From: Nelumbo lutea | Taxonomy: Eukaryota > Streptophyta > Magnoliopsida > Proteales > Nelumbonaceae | Length of the DNA stretch: 64,000 bases | Direction of reading: 5' to 3' | Assembly (NCBI GenBank): GCA_022828595.1 | Contig: JAKGHH010000003.1 | Span: forward strand, 98,355,583-98,419,582 | Shown: one piece after another, positions 51,872 to 62,771 of the stretch | Layout: every line of letters begins with the position of its first letter | Numbering within the stretch: position 1 is the stretch's first letter | Made by a program: the position numbers and the translations under genes | Notes under the pieces: model-generated | Database searches by the model: none | What the model was told of the DNA's origin: nothing | What the model saw: the letters and a program-made list of their open reading frames with translations, nothing else

Positions 51872-53790
51872 TTTACTCAAAATAAATTAATAGATAATTA
51901 TTAATTTATCTACTCTGATGATAACGTGCCCAATCCAAAAACTCTCTCAACAAGAAAGGCTGCTGCCCCAACAGCCAAAGTTTTTCCGTTGGCTGCTACA
52001 CAGCTGATCAGGACAGAAATGCTAACACGCCTAGTGCAGGCCCACCAACCGATAATGTGCAGATGACGTGTCTGTCATAGACAAACAAAGGTTCCTCCCA
52101 TAAATAAGCGAACACTTTGAAGCTACAACTCGGCATATCTTCCATGCCACAGCTCTCCACACACCTCGGCATATCTCTTCTCACCAACCAAGCTCTTTAG
52201 GTGGGTGTTTGGGTGCGTTTTATAAACGTTTCATTCTTGTTGATATCTCATCAGATTTAATTAACCCTGTTTCTCAAATATATATATTATAATGACTAGT
52301 TTTGGAATTCGGGAAATAAGGGGTTTTTTGAAACGTCAAGTTGAAGTTTCTTAAATTGTCTTGGCACGTTAAAATTAAAAAAAAAAACTAGCTACTTTTC
52401 TGAGATATTATACAATTGCATTATAAATATATTATAATATTAAATTAAATTACTTTGAATGTCCAATCAACCTGCATTCCGTGTTTTATTTTGTGTGTTT
52501 TTAAAAAAAAACATGTAAAGCGAAACACTTATAAATCAGGGTCTACTTGTAAAATGCACTGATGCCAAACACCTACTAACTTGTCCACATACTGAGTTCC
52601 TTAGCTTCGGAACTGTATTTCAAGGTTTTATGTAATCGTAGATACTATGTTCTAAGGGATGTATTGACACCACTTTGACACCAAATATTTCCACTCATAT
52701 CCTTGTTGTAGATTTTGGTAGCAACAGAAACAATACATGCTGTTTTTTTTAACTTCAAACTACCAATTTTTCTGTTAATAAGTTGGTGGGGGGATCAATC
52801 AAAATAGAAGGGGGTGCAATAGTATAGGTGGGTTTTGGGAAAATAAAACCCAAAAATAAGAAATCACACTTGTGGTTATCTATTTTTAAGTTAAATTATT
52901 AAAAAAAAATCATAATAAAAACTCTCATAATTTTGAAAAAAAAATCCTTTATTACTCTTTCCATATAAGATCGTTCCTAAATCCTTTACCTCTCCTTTAT
53001 TATTCTCTCCATGTAAGATCATTCTTAAATCCCTTATTTCCTCTTAAATCTTTCTTGACTTCTATTGACTTTAGTAAAGCAGGGATATAAATTAGGTGAA
53101 TTGAATGGGATTAAGGGCCAACCTAGAGACATAAACCTTAATTTATACCCATATTGATGTCAGAACTCAAATTTATCAATTCAAATCTAATCAATTTTCT
53201 ATTCAACTCCGTGCATTGTATGGGTTTAGTTGCCAGTAAAAATGATATAAAGACAGATTAATTGGTATATTTCATTGGATGGAGCTATGTCCCTTTCAAC
53301 TGGTAAGTGTGGACAATGGGTGGATAAGAATTAACCACAGAAAATTCTGTCTGATCGAGTGGCCGCAAAGTCCATCAAGGTTCCTTATTGGAGAATATCT
53401 CATCAATGCCTCAAGAAAGGAACATTAATGAATGAAAAGATATGGACTAGTTAAGAATATACAAGGAGTTAAAAGGGTGCCATCCAGGAAGAATGATTCA
53501 AACTTTTAAAGGTTGGCAAAAGAATAAGGATGTGTGTGATGGAGGGACAGAAGGTGGGCCCTGACTTGTTGAATTATTGTCCAGATTCCTTTCGGATGGG
53601 GTTTGGTTGTTGATTTTGACATTGGAGATAGGGAGATGAAGAGATGAATATTCTGAAAAGTAAACAACCATTACGAGGAAAAAATTAGACCAAAGCTATA
53701 ACTGGGTATCGGAAATGAATATGTCAAAAATCTTCCTAATTAGATAGGTCGAATTGCAAGACCAATGGAATCATAGAATCTAGGATGGTT
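51872..53790. other. Intergenic, no gene recognised
   Basis: AT-rich. CTCGGCATATCT occurs twice (about 52131 and 52164). No coding signal. Confidence 0.4.
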
Positions 53791-53799
53791 AGCCCGGTG

Positions 53800-54783
53800 T
53801 GGTCATTCCGATGCTTAAGTTAGTGCCAGATGTATTGCGAGCTGAAAGTTTATAATGAGAGAACTCCTATGCAAGTAATTGCACGTACTGGGTCTCAGGG
53901 GATGATGCCCTTATATAGTTGGGCTGCCATGGGTCTCACAAAACACTCCCGAGATCCTTAGCCTAAGCCGTAGAAGTCCGTTTCGCTCTAGAAGGTGGAT
54001 AACGTGCTAGCTGATAAGGCCTATTGCATCCATCCGATTAAGGCAAGATGAGGATAAGTCCTATGGTTACGCAACGTGATCACAAAGGGCTCAAAGACAA
54101 CTGAAAGGCTTCTAGAAATTTGCTACATGTCACTTTGGTAGGCTTGGTCATCCCGAGATTCGGGCTTCAGTTCTATATGAGGTGACCGAGATACCTGAGG
54201 TGGCCCAACCTGTCGAGGTGGCTAAGGGTGCTGAGTCATGCGTCTAGTCACCAGGTTGTGTCCACATTTCTATTGCTTATTAGGTCGAGCCAAATCACCC
54301 CTCATTAGTTGCCCCCCACTCCCCGTGCCAGGGGTCTTGACCTGGTGTGGGGAGGTCACAACGAGGTTAAGTCATTTTGGCTTGTCTTCCTTTGGGCCGA
54401 TACCGAGCTCGGTGGTCTGTTGTCAGCGGCCTGACTGGTTCAACCGAGTACCCAGATCGCATACCAGGAATTCGTGGACCTCATGCGGATTCCAAAACGC
54501 CGTGAACGTTAAAACGTACGCTTAGCTGTTTTCGCCTCGAGGGGCATATGACTGGTTTCTACAAAAACTGTTGGATTGGTTCGATTTGGACCGTCAAAGA
54601 TTGGATATTGCGACTATAAAGAGGGGCCTTGGGGTCCCATTTTGTCGCCTTGCTTTGGAATTGTCGTGATTCGGAGATCGCACTTTGGTCTCCAAGTTGG
54701 TGGTGTCCACTCTTGTGTCTGAGGTCGCTTTCTCTTCTTTTCGGGTAAGCCTTCTTTGCTCTAGTTTGTTTCCTTGTTCCAGT
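53800..54783 (+). mobile_element. Upstream region (possible LTR/leader) of the gypsy-type element
   Basis: This stretch is less AT-rich than its left flank and leads into the gag-like gene. GACTATAAAGAGGGGCC at about 54612-54628 is a reasonable TATA box about 160 bp before the ATG. No LTR pair was found in the window, so the exact left border is unknown. Confidence 0.4.
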
Positions 54784-56389
54784 ATGAGTGGTAGTAGCTT
54801 TAGCTTCCTTAGTGATAGCGAGTCTAGTCGAGCTGAGGAAGACTATGAGTCCGGTCCAGCCAAAGTAACCTCCTCGGCTCAAGAACATGAGGTCGGTGTG
54901 CTTGAGTTTACCACTTCGGCAAGCCCTATAGACTCCAGTCCGGCCGAAGATAACCCCTTATTTCAGGAGCATAAGTCAAATGGTAGGAGGGCATTGTCCT
55001 TCGAATTGCCAAAAAAGACTTTGACCCCCAAACGTGCCTGGGGTCTAGATAGGTTTGTTCCTTCAATTATGTCACATGAAAGACTCCAAGCTCTGATCGT
55101 CAAGTATAAACTTTCTAACAACCTCGGGTACTCTATCCCCTTGGAGGAATATCCTTGGCAACACGACCCTGACGAGATCACCATCTTCGAGGAACATCTC
55201 ATTGCTGGGCTGCACTTCCCTCTTCACTCCTTCATTGTCGAGGTCCTCAAGTACTTCAGCATTATTGTGGACCAACTGTACTCGAACTCAGTTTGAACCA
55301 TAGTAGGGACCATCTCTGTTTTCCATGAGTTCAGCATACCCTTGAGCTTAGATACCTTCAGTTCGCTTTGTGATGTCAAAAAAAATTCCACCGGCCTTAT
55401 TCAAGAGGATAAGTGTAGTTATTATATCTCCTACCGGCCTAGATATAAAATCCTCTACGAGTACCCAAACAAGGTCCCGACTTGGAAAAGGAGGTACTTC
55501 ACCATTACTACTGAAGGGGGGTGGCCTTTTCTGACACACTGGAGGACCTACATTAAGGACCCCGAGGACAAGCTCAATGTGGAACAGCAAGAGGAGGTGT
55601 ACTTTTTGGTTGACCTCGAGCGACAAAGGAGTACTTGGCCGAAAAGATGTTCATTGAGGTCGGGATAAGTCCTCTAGGTAGGTCACCACCTCGGCATGCA
55701 CATTTTCTCTTTTGATTACTTTGATTAATTTGGTGGTTAATCTCTGTAGGAACCATGTCTAATATCCCTTTTGCCGAGCTCTTTGGGGATATGAAGAAGA
55801 GGACCATGTCCCGAAGTGCTACTCCCTGCCAGGCCACTAGTATGCCAACCAGTGAGTCCGCAACCACTAGCACCAGGGAGACTCTGGTCATCAACCTGGT
55901 CAAGGAAGATCACAAAAGGAGTCCACCTCCCCCACCTAAAGAAGTCCGATCTCTAGTGCGCTAGGTCACTACACCCGGAGTTGGCTCCTCCAATGAGGGT
56001 CCTGAGGTGGTCCCGAGCATCATGAACCTTCGATCTAGCCTTCTGAAGAGTAGGGTGCGGTCTTCCCCACTGAGGTCCAAAAGTATGCCAAGCTGCTTGT
56101 CGAACAACTATTGGGCAAGGCTGCTAGCAGCTGTATTGTGGTATGCCTCTGACCTGATTTCTTCCAACTCTCTTTGCTTCTTAGTACTTGAGCTAATTCT
56201 CCTTTTCATAAGTGAATTCCATGATCCACTCCCTCGCTTATCAATCCAAGATGCACCAGAAGAAGGCCCGAGCTACCAAGGCGAAGGCTGAAGACACTGA
56301 TCAAAGGGCTACTACTACCCAAGTCAAACTAACCAAGGCTCGCGGTCTCATCCATAAGCTCGAGAATGATGTACAGGCTCAGAAGGACT
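54784..56389 (+). pseudogene. Gag-like gene of a gypsy-type element (PF04195-like), decayed and truncated
   Basis: A frame from the ATG at 54784 begins MSGSSFSFLSDSESSRAEED and continues to GLHFPLHSFIVEVLKYFSII, a signature I associate with the putative gypsy-type transposon domain at the N-terminus of some plant Ty3 gag proteins. A TGA at 55294-55296 interrupts the frame, which then continues in phase (ISVFHEFSIPLSLDTFSSLC ... YKILYEYPNKVPTWKRRYF) to about 55620, where a frameshift occurs. The shifted frame (EKMFIEVGISPL) ends at a good donor (GTAGGTCA, 55676). An acceptor near 55750 leads into MSNIPFAELFGDMKKR, so an intron is likely. A Lys/Ala/Thr-rich coiled-coil-like tail (about 56250-56389) is cut off by an LTR fragment. 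It cannot be functional as it stands. Confidence 0.7.
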
Positions 56390-56538
56390 TGATGCGTTTA
56401 GAACTACACTAGCAAGTGTACTAGCCAATCAAGTAATATACTGATGAGTAAAGTATCGTTCCCACGAGGATTAATCCAACAACAACTAGTACTTAATCTG
56501 CCTTTTGTTATTTGATAATCCAAAAATTAATGAATTAC
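56390..56538 (-). mobile_element. LTR 3' end of an inverted, related gypsy element
   Basis: The reverse complement of this stretch matches the end of the LTR at about 58505-58633, with shared TCCTCGTGGGAA(C/T)GATACT, TATTACTTGA and GGCTAGT(A/G)CACTTG. It ends ACGCATCA where the other LTR ends CACTTCA. It is therefore the terminal 149 bp of an LTR in the opposite orientation. The next element begins inside it at 56539. Confidence 0.75.
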
Positions 56539-58633
56539 TGATGTGTGCACAATTTACATATAAATTCTAGTGTTTATGCATGGTTTTGATGCTGATTTGT
56601 GTGAATTCTTAACCCAATTTAGCTTGATTTCAGGAAATTGTCAACGGGGACAAGGGAAAAAGAGCACAAAATCATGCTAAAGGAGGCTAAATAGAAGGTG
56701 ATACAACCCAGCTGGGAGCAAGGCCCAACCGAGAGGTCAAAGGAGGGCCATTCAGCCCATGCAGCCCATGTTTATGCATGGTTTTGATGCCGATTTGTGT
56801 GAATTCTTAACCCAATTTAGCTTGATTTCAGGAAATTGTAAAAGGGGACAAGTCTAGGGAAATAGAGCATAAAATCATGCTAAAGGAGGCTAAATAGAAG
56901 GTGATACAACCCAACTGAGAGCAAGGCCCGGCTGAGAGGTCAAAGGAGGGCCATTCGGCCCATGCAGCCCATGCTGCACTCTTTGGGAAAGCCCAAAGAG
57001 AGAGCACAACCGAAGCTCTCCAATGGAGCCTATTCGGCCTAGCAATGAGGAGGCCCATTTGCAGATCAAGAGCAGCCCAAAGTGCAGCCCCAAGGAGCCT
57101 AAAGGCGGGAAACTTTCTAGAAGAGAGAAATGAGGCGTAAGTGAAAAACAAGGCTAATTGGGTAATTCTGGACAATTTCAACACCGAATAGTAATTTGGG
57201 CATAACTCTCTCATCCGGACTCTGATTGAGATGATTCAAGATGAGTTGGAAAGATAAAGAAAGTTCTAGAATTTTCATGTTTTGAGTTTTGATAGACACG
57301 GAATGAATCTGGGTCAAAATCGAGCCCGAATTATCTAGAACTGCATTGTAGAACTTTCTAGATGAGAGAACTTTCTAGAGGAGAGAACTTTCTAGATGAG
57401 GAAAGGGGCTGAGGAGAAGGCTATAAAAGGAGAAGAGAGCCAAGGGAAAAGGGGTCCAACATCTGATTTCAAACTCTCCTTGAGCTCTTGTTTTAAGAGA
57501 GAAAAAGAGAGAGAGAGAGAGAGATAGGCGCAAGAGAGGAGAAGAGAGGAGGAACAAACAACTTCAATAAAAGAAGAAGCTGAATTCGAAGGGGGAGAAA
57601 GCAATTGGAGATCAATGTTTCATCCTCACTTGATTTCTGCACCATTTGAATATCGAATTCAGCAAAGATTTATGTAATTTCTCCATCAAATTTTCCTTTC
57701 TTGCTGTAATCAAGGCTTGTTTTGTGTAAATTCAATTATGTAATTTGTTTTCTAAGTTCATTCGAGTAAAGTAGATTCAATCTTGAAGTTTCTTGTTTGG
57801 AATTTTAATTGTTGATTGTTAGCTGAACTACTAGTTTGAAATCTCAGATCTAAAATTTTAGATCATGAATTTACAAGGTCTAAATTGCTATTTTCCAATC
57901 TCAGATCTGTAAATTTGGATCATGAAATAGTGAGATCAGAACTGCTATTCTTTAAAATCAGATATGTGATTTCAGATCGTGAAATTATAATACCTGAATT
58001 ACTTGAGAAAGAATTCTGGTAGCTTTAATTCAGTCTGGCCGAATTGTTCATCTTTCTTGGAATTCCTAGAGTGCTTGAGAAAGACTCTAAGAATTCAGAT
58101 TTGCCAATCAAGAGCCGAATTGAGTGCAAGGTTAGAGGTAACTTGCACAATTCGGTTGGTGTTCATTTAGCTGAGTTGATGATCATCCAGCTGAAATGAA
58201 GCCCTAGAATTGCTAGATCTGAATGTATGCATGGGGATTAGATTCTTGTTAGAGATAGAAGAACCATCACTCATGCATAGATTGAACATGTACTCAAGAG
58301 AGGCTGTTCATTGCTTTGGGATTTCACCAAACCAAGGCTGAATCTTATTCTACTTGAATTGCCTAGAAAATTAGTTGCTGAATTTATTTTTCCATGCATC
58401 TTTAGCCTGTTTCCTCACTTGCATACAAGGTGTTTGGTCCAATGTGTTAGAAATAACTTTGTAGCTTTAATTTTAGTTTTTCATTAGTTTTACATTTCGG
58501 CTGATCAGATAACAGTGGACTGATTTATTACTAGTAGTTGCTACATAAGTCCTCGTGGGAATGATACTCTACTCACTACTCTATTACTTGAGCGGCTAGT
58601 GCACTTGGTGGTGTCACAATGAGCCACACTTCA
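56539..58633 (+). repeat. 5' LTR of the Athila-like element
   Basis: The LTR is 2095 bp. It holds a 198-bp tandem duplication (56572-56769 and 56770-56972) that the 3' LTR lacks. A TATA box (GGCTATAAAAGG, 57419-57430) is preceded by three 17-bp-spaced GAACTTTC repeats at 57351, 57368 and 57385. TTTCTAGAA at 57114-57122 is a further palindromic site, and a GA microsatellite lies at 57496-57524. Confidence 0.9.
57349..57430 (+). promoter_or_regulatory. 5' LTR promoter: heat-shock-element-like repeats plus TATA box
   Basis: Three copies of GAACTTTCTAGA(T/G)GAG stand at 17-bp spacing, each containing GAAnnTTC, the core of plant heat shock elements, with a partial third GA. They end about 28 bp before TATAAAA at 57422. 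Heat-responsive function is an inference from the motif only. Confidence 0.5.
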
Positions 58634-58639
58634 AGTTTT

Positions 58640-58657
58640 TGGCGCCATTGCCGGGGA
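58640..58657 (+). other. Primer-binding site
   Basis: TGGCGCCATTGCCGGGGA follows the 5' LTR by 6 bases. It matches the tRNA-complementary site common to Athila-like gypsy elements. Confidence 0.85.
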
Positions 58658-58779
58658 CTTGTTGTATCAATATTAGGAACTATTGGCCACTATTAATCTG
58701 ATTTTCAATTTTGTGCATTGTAATTCAGATTAGTATGCATGAAACTCCATTGTTGATCTAGTTAGTTCTCTTTCCCATT

Positions 58780-60240
58780 GATGATCTACTTCATCTTCGA
58801 TTGTTGATTTAGTCTTAGTAGTAGAGCTGCATTCTAGTTTGCATAGTTAATAAAAATAGTGTGGATCAGATCTGTATACATTAACTGTCATGGCTAAAAT
58901 AAAAAATCAGATCTTAGCACACTGAAAAAAATGATTTCTGATCTTCATTAATGATTGCTGTTTTAGTCTCAGTAGTATAGTCTTGCATATTTCATAAAAT
59001 AATGTTCTTGTTTCAGTAGTGGAGTTGTGTTTTCTTTTGTTCTGTATACTTCATAAAAATTGTGTTTCAGATCTGCATGCATTTACTGTCATTGCTGAAA
59101 TCAGAATGTAGATTTGAGCACACAAGAAAAAAAATTAATTCTGCTTTTCTAGTTTCAGTAGTGTAGCTGTATTCTAGTCTTGCATATTTGATAAAAAGGG
59201 TGTGGTTCAGATCTGTACACATTACTTTTCATTGTTGAAATCAGAATTCAGATTTGAACACACACAAAAAAAAAAAAAAAACATACATAGCTGTTCTAAT
59301 TCAGTAGTGTAGCTGGTAGATGTAGTTCTTCAGATTTGCACACACTCAATTACTGATTTAGGTAATTCTTTCTTTTAGTTCTGCACTGGTTAATCTGAAT
59401 TCTCTTTCCGTTGTAGTGAGATTCAGATCTGTATTTTCTGATATTTGATTTTCTGCTGTTATAGCTTCCATTTCTGATTTAATAGATTTGATGTAATTCT
59501 GATTTAAAGTAGGTTTCAGATCTGTGTTTTCTGATTTCTATGGTGTAGTTCATATTTGTATCTTCCTATGACTGATTTGCTTGGTTCTTTGCAGCTGTTT
59601 TAGTTCAGATCTGCATATATTAACTATCACTATGGAAATAAAAAAATCAGATCTGAGCTCACAGAAAAAAAAAAAAATTCTTTTGATCTTCATTGCTGAT
59701 TTCTTTAACTGTTAGCTGATTTCAGTTCTGTACAAATCTGCATATAGTATTCTTCATTATTGATATTAGTACTCTATTTTTTTTTCTATTGCTGGTTTGT
59801 TTACTTTTGATTACTGTTTTAGTGCTGCTAGTTTAGCTATTTAGCTGGTTTTTGGGTCTATATAGCTCATAAAAACACGGGAGTTCAGATCTGTATACAG
59901 TAGATTTCAGTGTTGAAATAAAAAATCAGATCTGAGCACACCGGAAAAAAAAAAGAAAAGAAAATATGGCAGTTCTAGTTTCAGTAGTTAACTGATTTGA
60001 GTTCTGTATATTGACTTTAGTGTAGTAGTTCAGACCTGTATACATTTTTTTATGCCTTTCTGACTTCAGGCCTGAGTTGATAGATTGCCGATTTGATAGA
60101 ACTTTATAGGCTGCTTTTCTTTTTAGACTTTGGTCGCTGTTTTGGCCTTGGTAGTATAGTTGATTTGTAGTTCAGTGTACTTTATAAAACTCTTATAGTT
60201 CAGATCTGTGTAAATTACTCTTCATTGCTGAAATCAGAAA
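58780..60240 (+). repeat. Degenerate leader repeats
   Basis: About eight to ten diverged units, each roughly 100-170 bp, contain TTCAGATCTGTATACATTA, GCTGAAATCAGA, GATCTGAGCACAC, an A-run and GTTTCAGTAGTGTAGCTG in recurring order. They fill the untranslated leader between primer-binding site and gag ORF. No coding frame runs through them. Confidence 0.75.
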
Positions 60241-60530
60241 TCTTAGGCTGCTATTCTTGTTTCAATCTTGTATATCAGTTTGGTAGTGTGCAGTCTTCTT
60301 GATTTCAATCTTGTATATCGGATTTCAGATCTGTCTATATTAGTTTTCAGCTGGCTGATTGTTCTTTTTCTTGAAGTTTTTCTTGTTAGGTAGCATTCAA
60401 CTTTCTTTGCTTTGTAGATTTCTACTCTCTTAGTGTTTAACAGTTCATCTTTCTTAGGATTGCTGCTTGTTTGATAGCTTACATTCATTGTTTAGTGTAC
60501 AATAGTTTCTTTACTATTTTGATAGAGGAG

Positions 60531-61520
60531 ATGGCAACAACCAACCATCAATGGCATTCCGAAAGAGCACAAGTTAGAAGGCAGCAAGGTCTTCACAATG
60601 TGGACACATATACAACTTTATCTGCAGAAATAGGTGCAATCAGCAGGAAAATAGATGAAATGCAGATGGAAGCCATGCATGTGCAGTCCATGACTTGTGA
60701 TTGGTGTGGGGGAGGCCACATCAGCACTGCATGCCAAGTTGGACATCAGTTTATGCTGCCTCCAGAACAGGTAAACTTTGTTGGCCACTTTCCAAGGCAG
60801 CAATACAATCAATACCCTTGTGCCTTTAACTCCAGATGGGGAGGATACCCGAATCAGTCATGGCCAAATCAGCATGTGTCGAAGCCCTTCCCCCAAAACT
60901 TCCATAAGCCGAAACAGAAATCTAACCTAGAGGAGCTGATGACCAAGTTCATAGCTAGTGCTGAAACCAGATTTCAGAATAGCGAAACAGCAATAAAGAA
61001 ATTGGAGAAGCAAGTCGGGCAGTTGGCACAATTGATTTCAGCAAGCATACCGGGCACTCTATCAGGGAGTACTGAAGTGAAGAAGGCAAGGGCTGAAAAC
61101 AAGGTTAACAAGTTAGCCAATATCCTTGAGCTTTGCATACAAGAGGGAGGAGCTGCAAGGGAAGAGAATGAAAAGATGCAAGGCATGGCAGCATACTTGA
61201 ATGCCAATCCACATTTTCAAGGGAAAGAGTGTCTCAAGTTGGATGGCTTGGATACCCCGCCAATACCCATAAACAAGCCTTCAACCCAAGAGCCACCCTC
61301 CCTTGAGCTGAAGCAACCTCCTCCACCTCTAAAGTATGCTTTCTTAGAGGCTCCATCAACATTATCAGTAATTATATCAGCAGATTTGAGTCCTTTGCAA
61401 AGAGAAAAGTTGTTGAGTGTGTCTCGAGAACACATGACAGCTTTAGCTCGAAAGGTGTCATTGATGATGAGGTTGGTGGATGTTTTTAGGCCAACGGTCA
61501 TCACCTCACTAGAAGGTTGA
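60531..61520 (+). CDS. Gag C-terminal region fused to the pre-RT leader, Athila-like (329 aa)
   Basis: The ATG at 60531 opens MATTNHQWHSERAQVRRQQG and gives an uninterrupted 329-aa frame. Residues about 65-80 hold CDWCGGGHISTACQ, a C-x2-C-x3-H-x4-C nucleic-acid knuckle seen in gag of this plant gypsy group. FVGHFPRQQYNQYPCAFNSR and a coiled-coil-like stretch (FQNSETAIKKLEKQVGQLAQ) follow, also typical of that gag. Near residue 280 the sequence switches to PPPPLKYAFLEAPSTLSVII and LSPLQREKLLSVSREHM, which in complete elements lies just before reverse transcriptase. The protease with its catalytic Asp and the RT catalytic core are therefore absent. The frame ends soon after. It may be a trans-acting gag-like protein or simply an open deletion product. 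Confidence 0.75.
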   Translation: MATTNHQWHSERAQVRRQQGLHNVDTYTTLSAEIGAISRKIDEMQMEAMHVQSMTCDWCGGGHISTACQVGHQFMLPPEQVNFVGHFPRQQYNQYPCAFNSRWGGYPNQSWPNQHVSKPFPQNFHKPKQKSNLEELMTKFIASAETRFQNSETAIKKLEKQVGQLAQLISASIPGTLSGSTEVKKARAENKVNKLANILELCIQEGGAAREENEKMQGMAAYLNANPHFQGKECLKLDGLDTPPIPINKPSTQEPPSLELKQPPPPLKYAFLEAPSTLSVIISADLSPLQREKLLSVSREHMTALARKVSLMMRLVDVFRPTVITSLEG

Positions 61521-62218
61521 GCTTTAGACAAAAAACAAGCGCTTGTTGGGAGGCAACCCAATTCAGATTTTTAGTCATAAACTCTCTTGTTTTTGTTTCT
61601 GCTTTTCTTATTCATATCAATTGAGTTTAGTTAGTATTTATGTAGGATGTTAATTAAATAAATTGCTGATATCTCTCTATAGTTTTATACGATTCTTAGG
61701 AGCTAGAGGATTCCCATCACAAGAGCTATTGCAGTATTAAGAAGAAACTTCAGGGAAGTCCTCTAACCCCTCTCATTGATTGATAATGCTCTTCATGCAA
61801 TTACCTTCATTGTTGGATTTTTTTTTGTTACTCTCTAACACTAGGAACATTGAGGACAATGTTCATCTTAAGTGTGGGGGAGTGAGGCTGTAGCCATGCA
61901 CCTCAATCATCCCAACACACATATGCTTGCAATGACATAACCAAATAAACTAGAAAGCCCCTTAAGAACATTGCTGTTTATTAGGTGAATTCAAAGAGGG
62001 AATACAATGAGTTGAGGGAGACCACTGTATGTGTTTTCATTTATTCTTGTGAATGATCTAACTTAGCACAATGCATGAGGTTAAGGGAGCTGAATATGAC
62101 TTTCAACATGACCGTCCCTAGCTACCCTCATGTGTAGAATGCACTTATTTGATGATCATTCGAGCTAGTTCACATCTGAACTGTTAATGCATGAGGTTCA
62201 ATAACTAAAAAAAAAAAA
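61521..62218 (+). other. 3' untranslated part of the Athila-like element
   Basis: No coding frame. It includes GCTTGTTGGGAGGCAACCCA (61540-61559) and GTGTGGGGGAGTGAGGCTG (about 61872), both familiar from the 3' regions of related elements. Confidence 0.6.
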
Positions 62219-62439
62219 TGCCCCGTGTGAGATGTGAGATGGAGCATAAAATGCACTCACACCAAAAGAAGAAAGAAGAAAATACCCCGTGTGAGATGTG
62301 AGATGGAGGATAAAATGCACTCACACCGAAAGAAAAAAGAGAAAATACCCCATGTGAGATGGAGCATAAAATGCACTCACACTGAAAGAAAAAAGAGAAA
62401 ATGCCCAGATGGAGCATAAAATGCACTCACACCAAAAAT
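62219..62439. repeat. Tandem repeat with fold-back units (64, 63, 56 bp and partial)
   Basis: Units start at 62219, 62283, 62346 and 62402. Each contains GTGTGAGATG near its start and CACTCACAC about 35 bases on, so each can form a hairpin, followed by an A/G-rich spacer. Later units are progressively shorter at their 5' part. They lie upstream of the 3' LTR. Confidence 0.92.
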
Positions 62440-62758
62440 GTGGTTGAACACTCAGATAGATGCAGTGACAGATTTGAAACCAAGCTCATAGTAATGGTTA
62501 ATTTTAGAGGTCAAGGTGCTGATTTGCATGATGAATGGAAGTGAATGTTCGCGCATGAAGAACCTCATATTCTACATTTCCTTAGATCTTATGTATGTGA
62601 TAAGAATGGTAGTTCATAGGAATGGAGCAGAGTACTTACACAAGTTTCTCGACCACTCAATGCATCCTCCTCCTAAAAATTCATCCGGTAAATGGTGAGA
62701 ATAAGGGGGGATGATCAGTTTATGGGTTGTCTTTGCTTGAGGACAAGCAAAAGCTTAA

Positions 62759-62771
62759 GTGTGGGGGTGTT
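62759..62771 (+). other. Polypurine tract
   Basis: GTGTGGGGGTGTT directly before the TGATGTG start of the 3' LTR occupies the position of the plus-strand primer. It is G-rich and not purely purine. Confidence 0.6.

Noticed and set aside
56890..57214. Minus-strand frames in the LTR (also repeated at 62910-63104)
   Set aside because: They occur in both LTRs as antisense by-products and have no recognisable domain.
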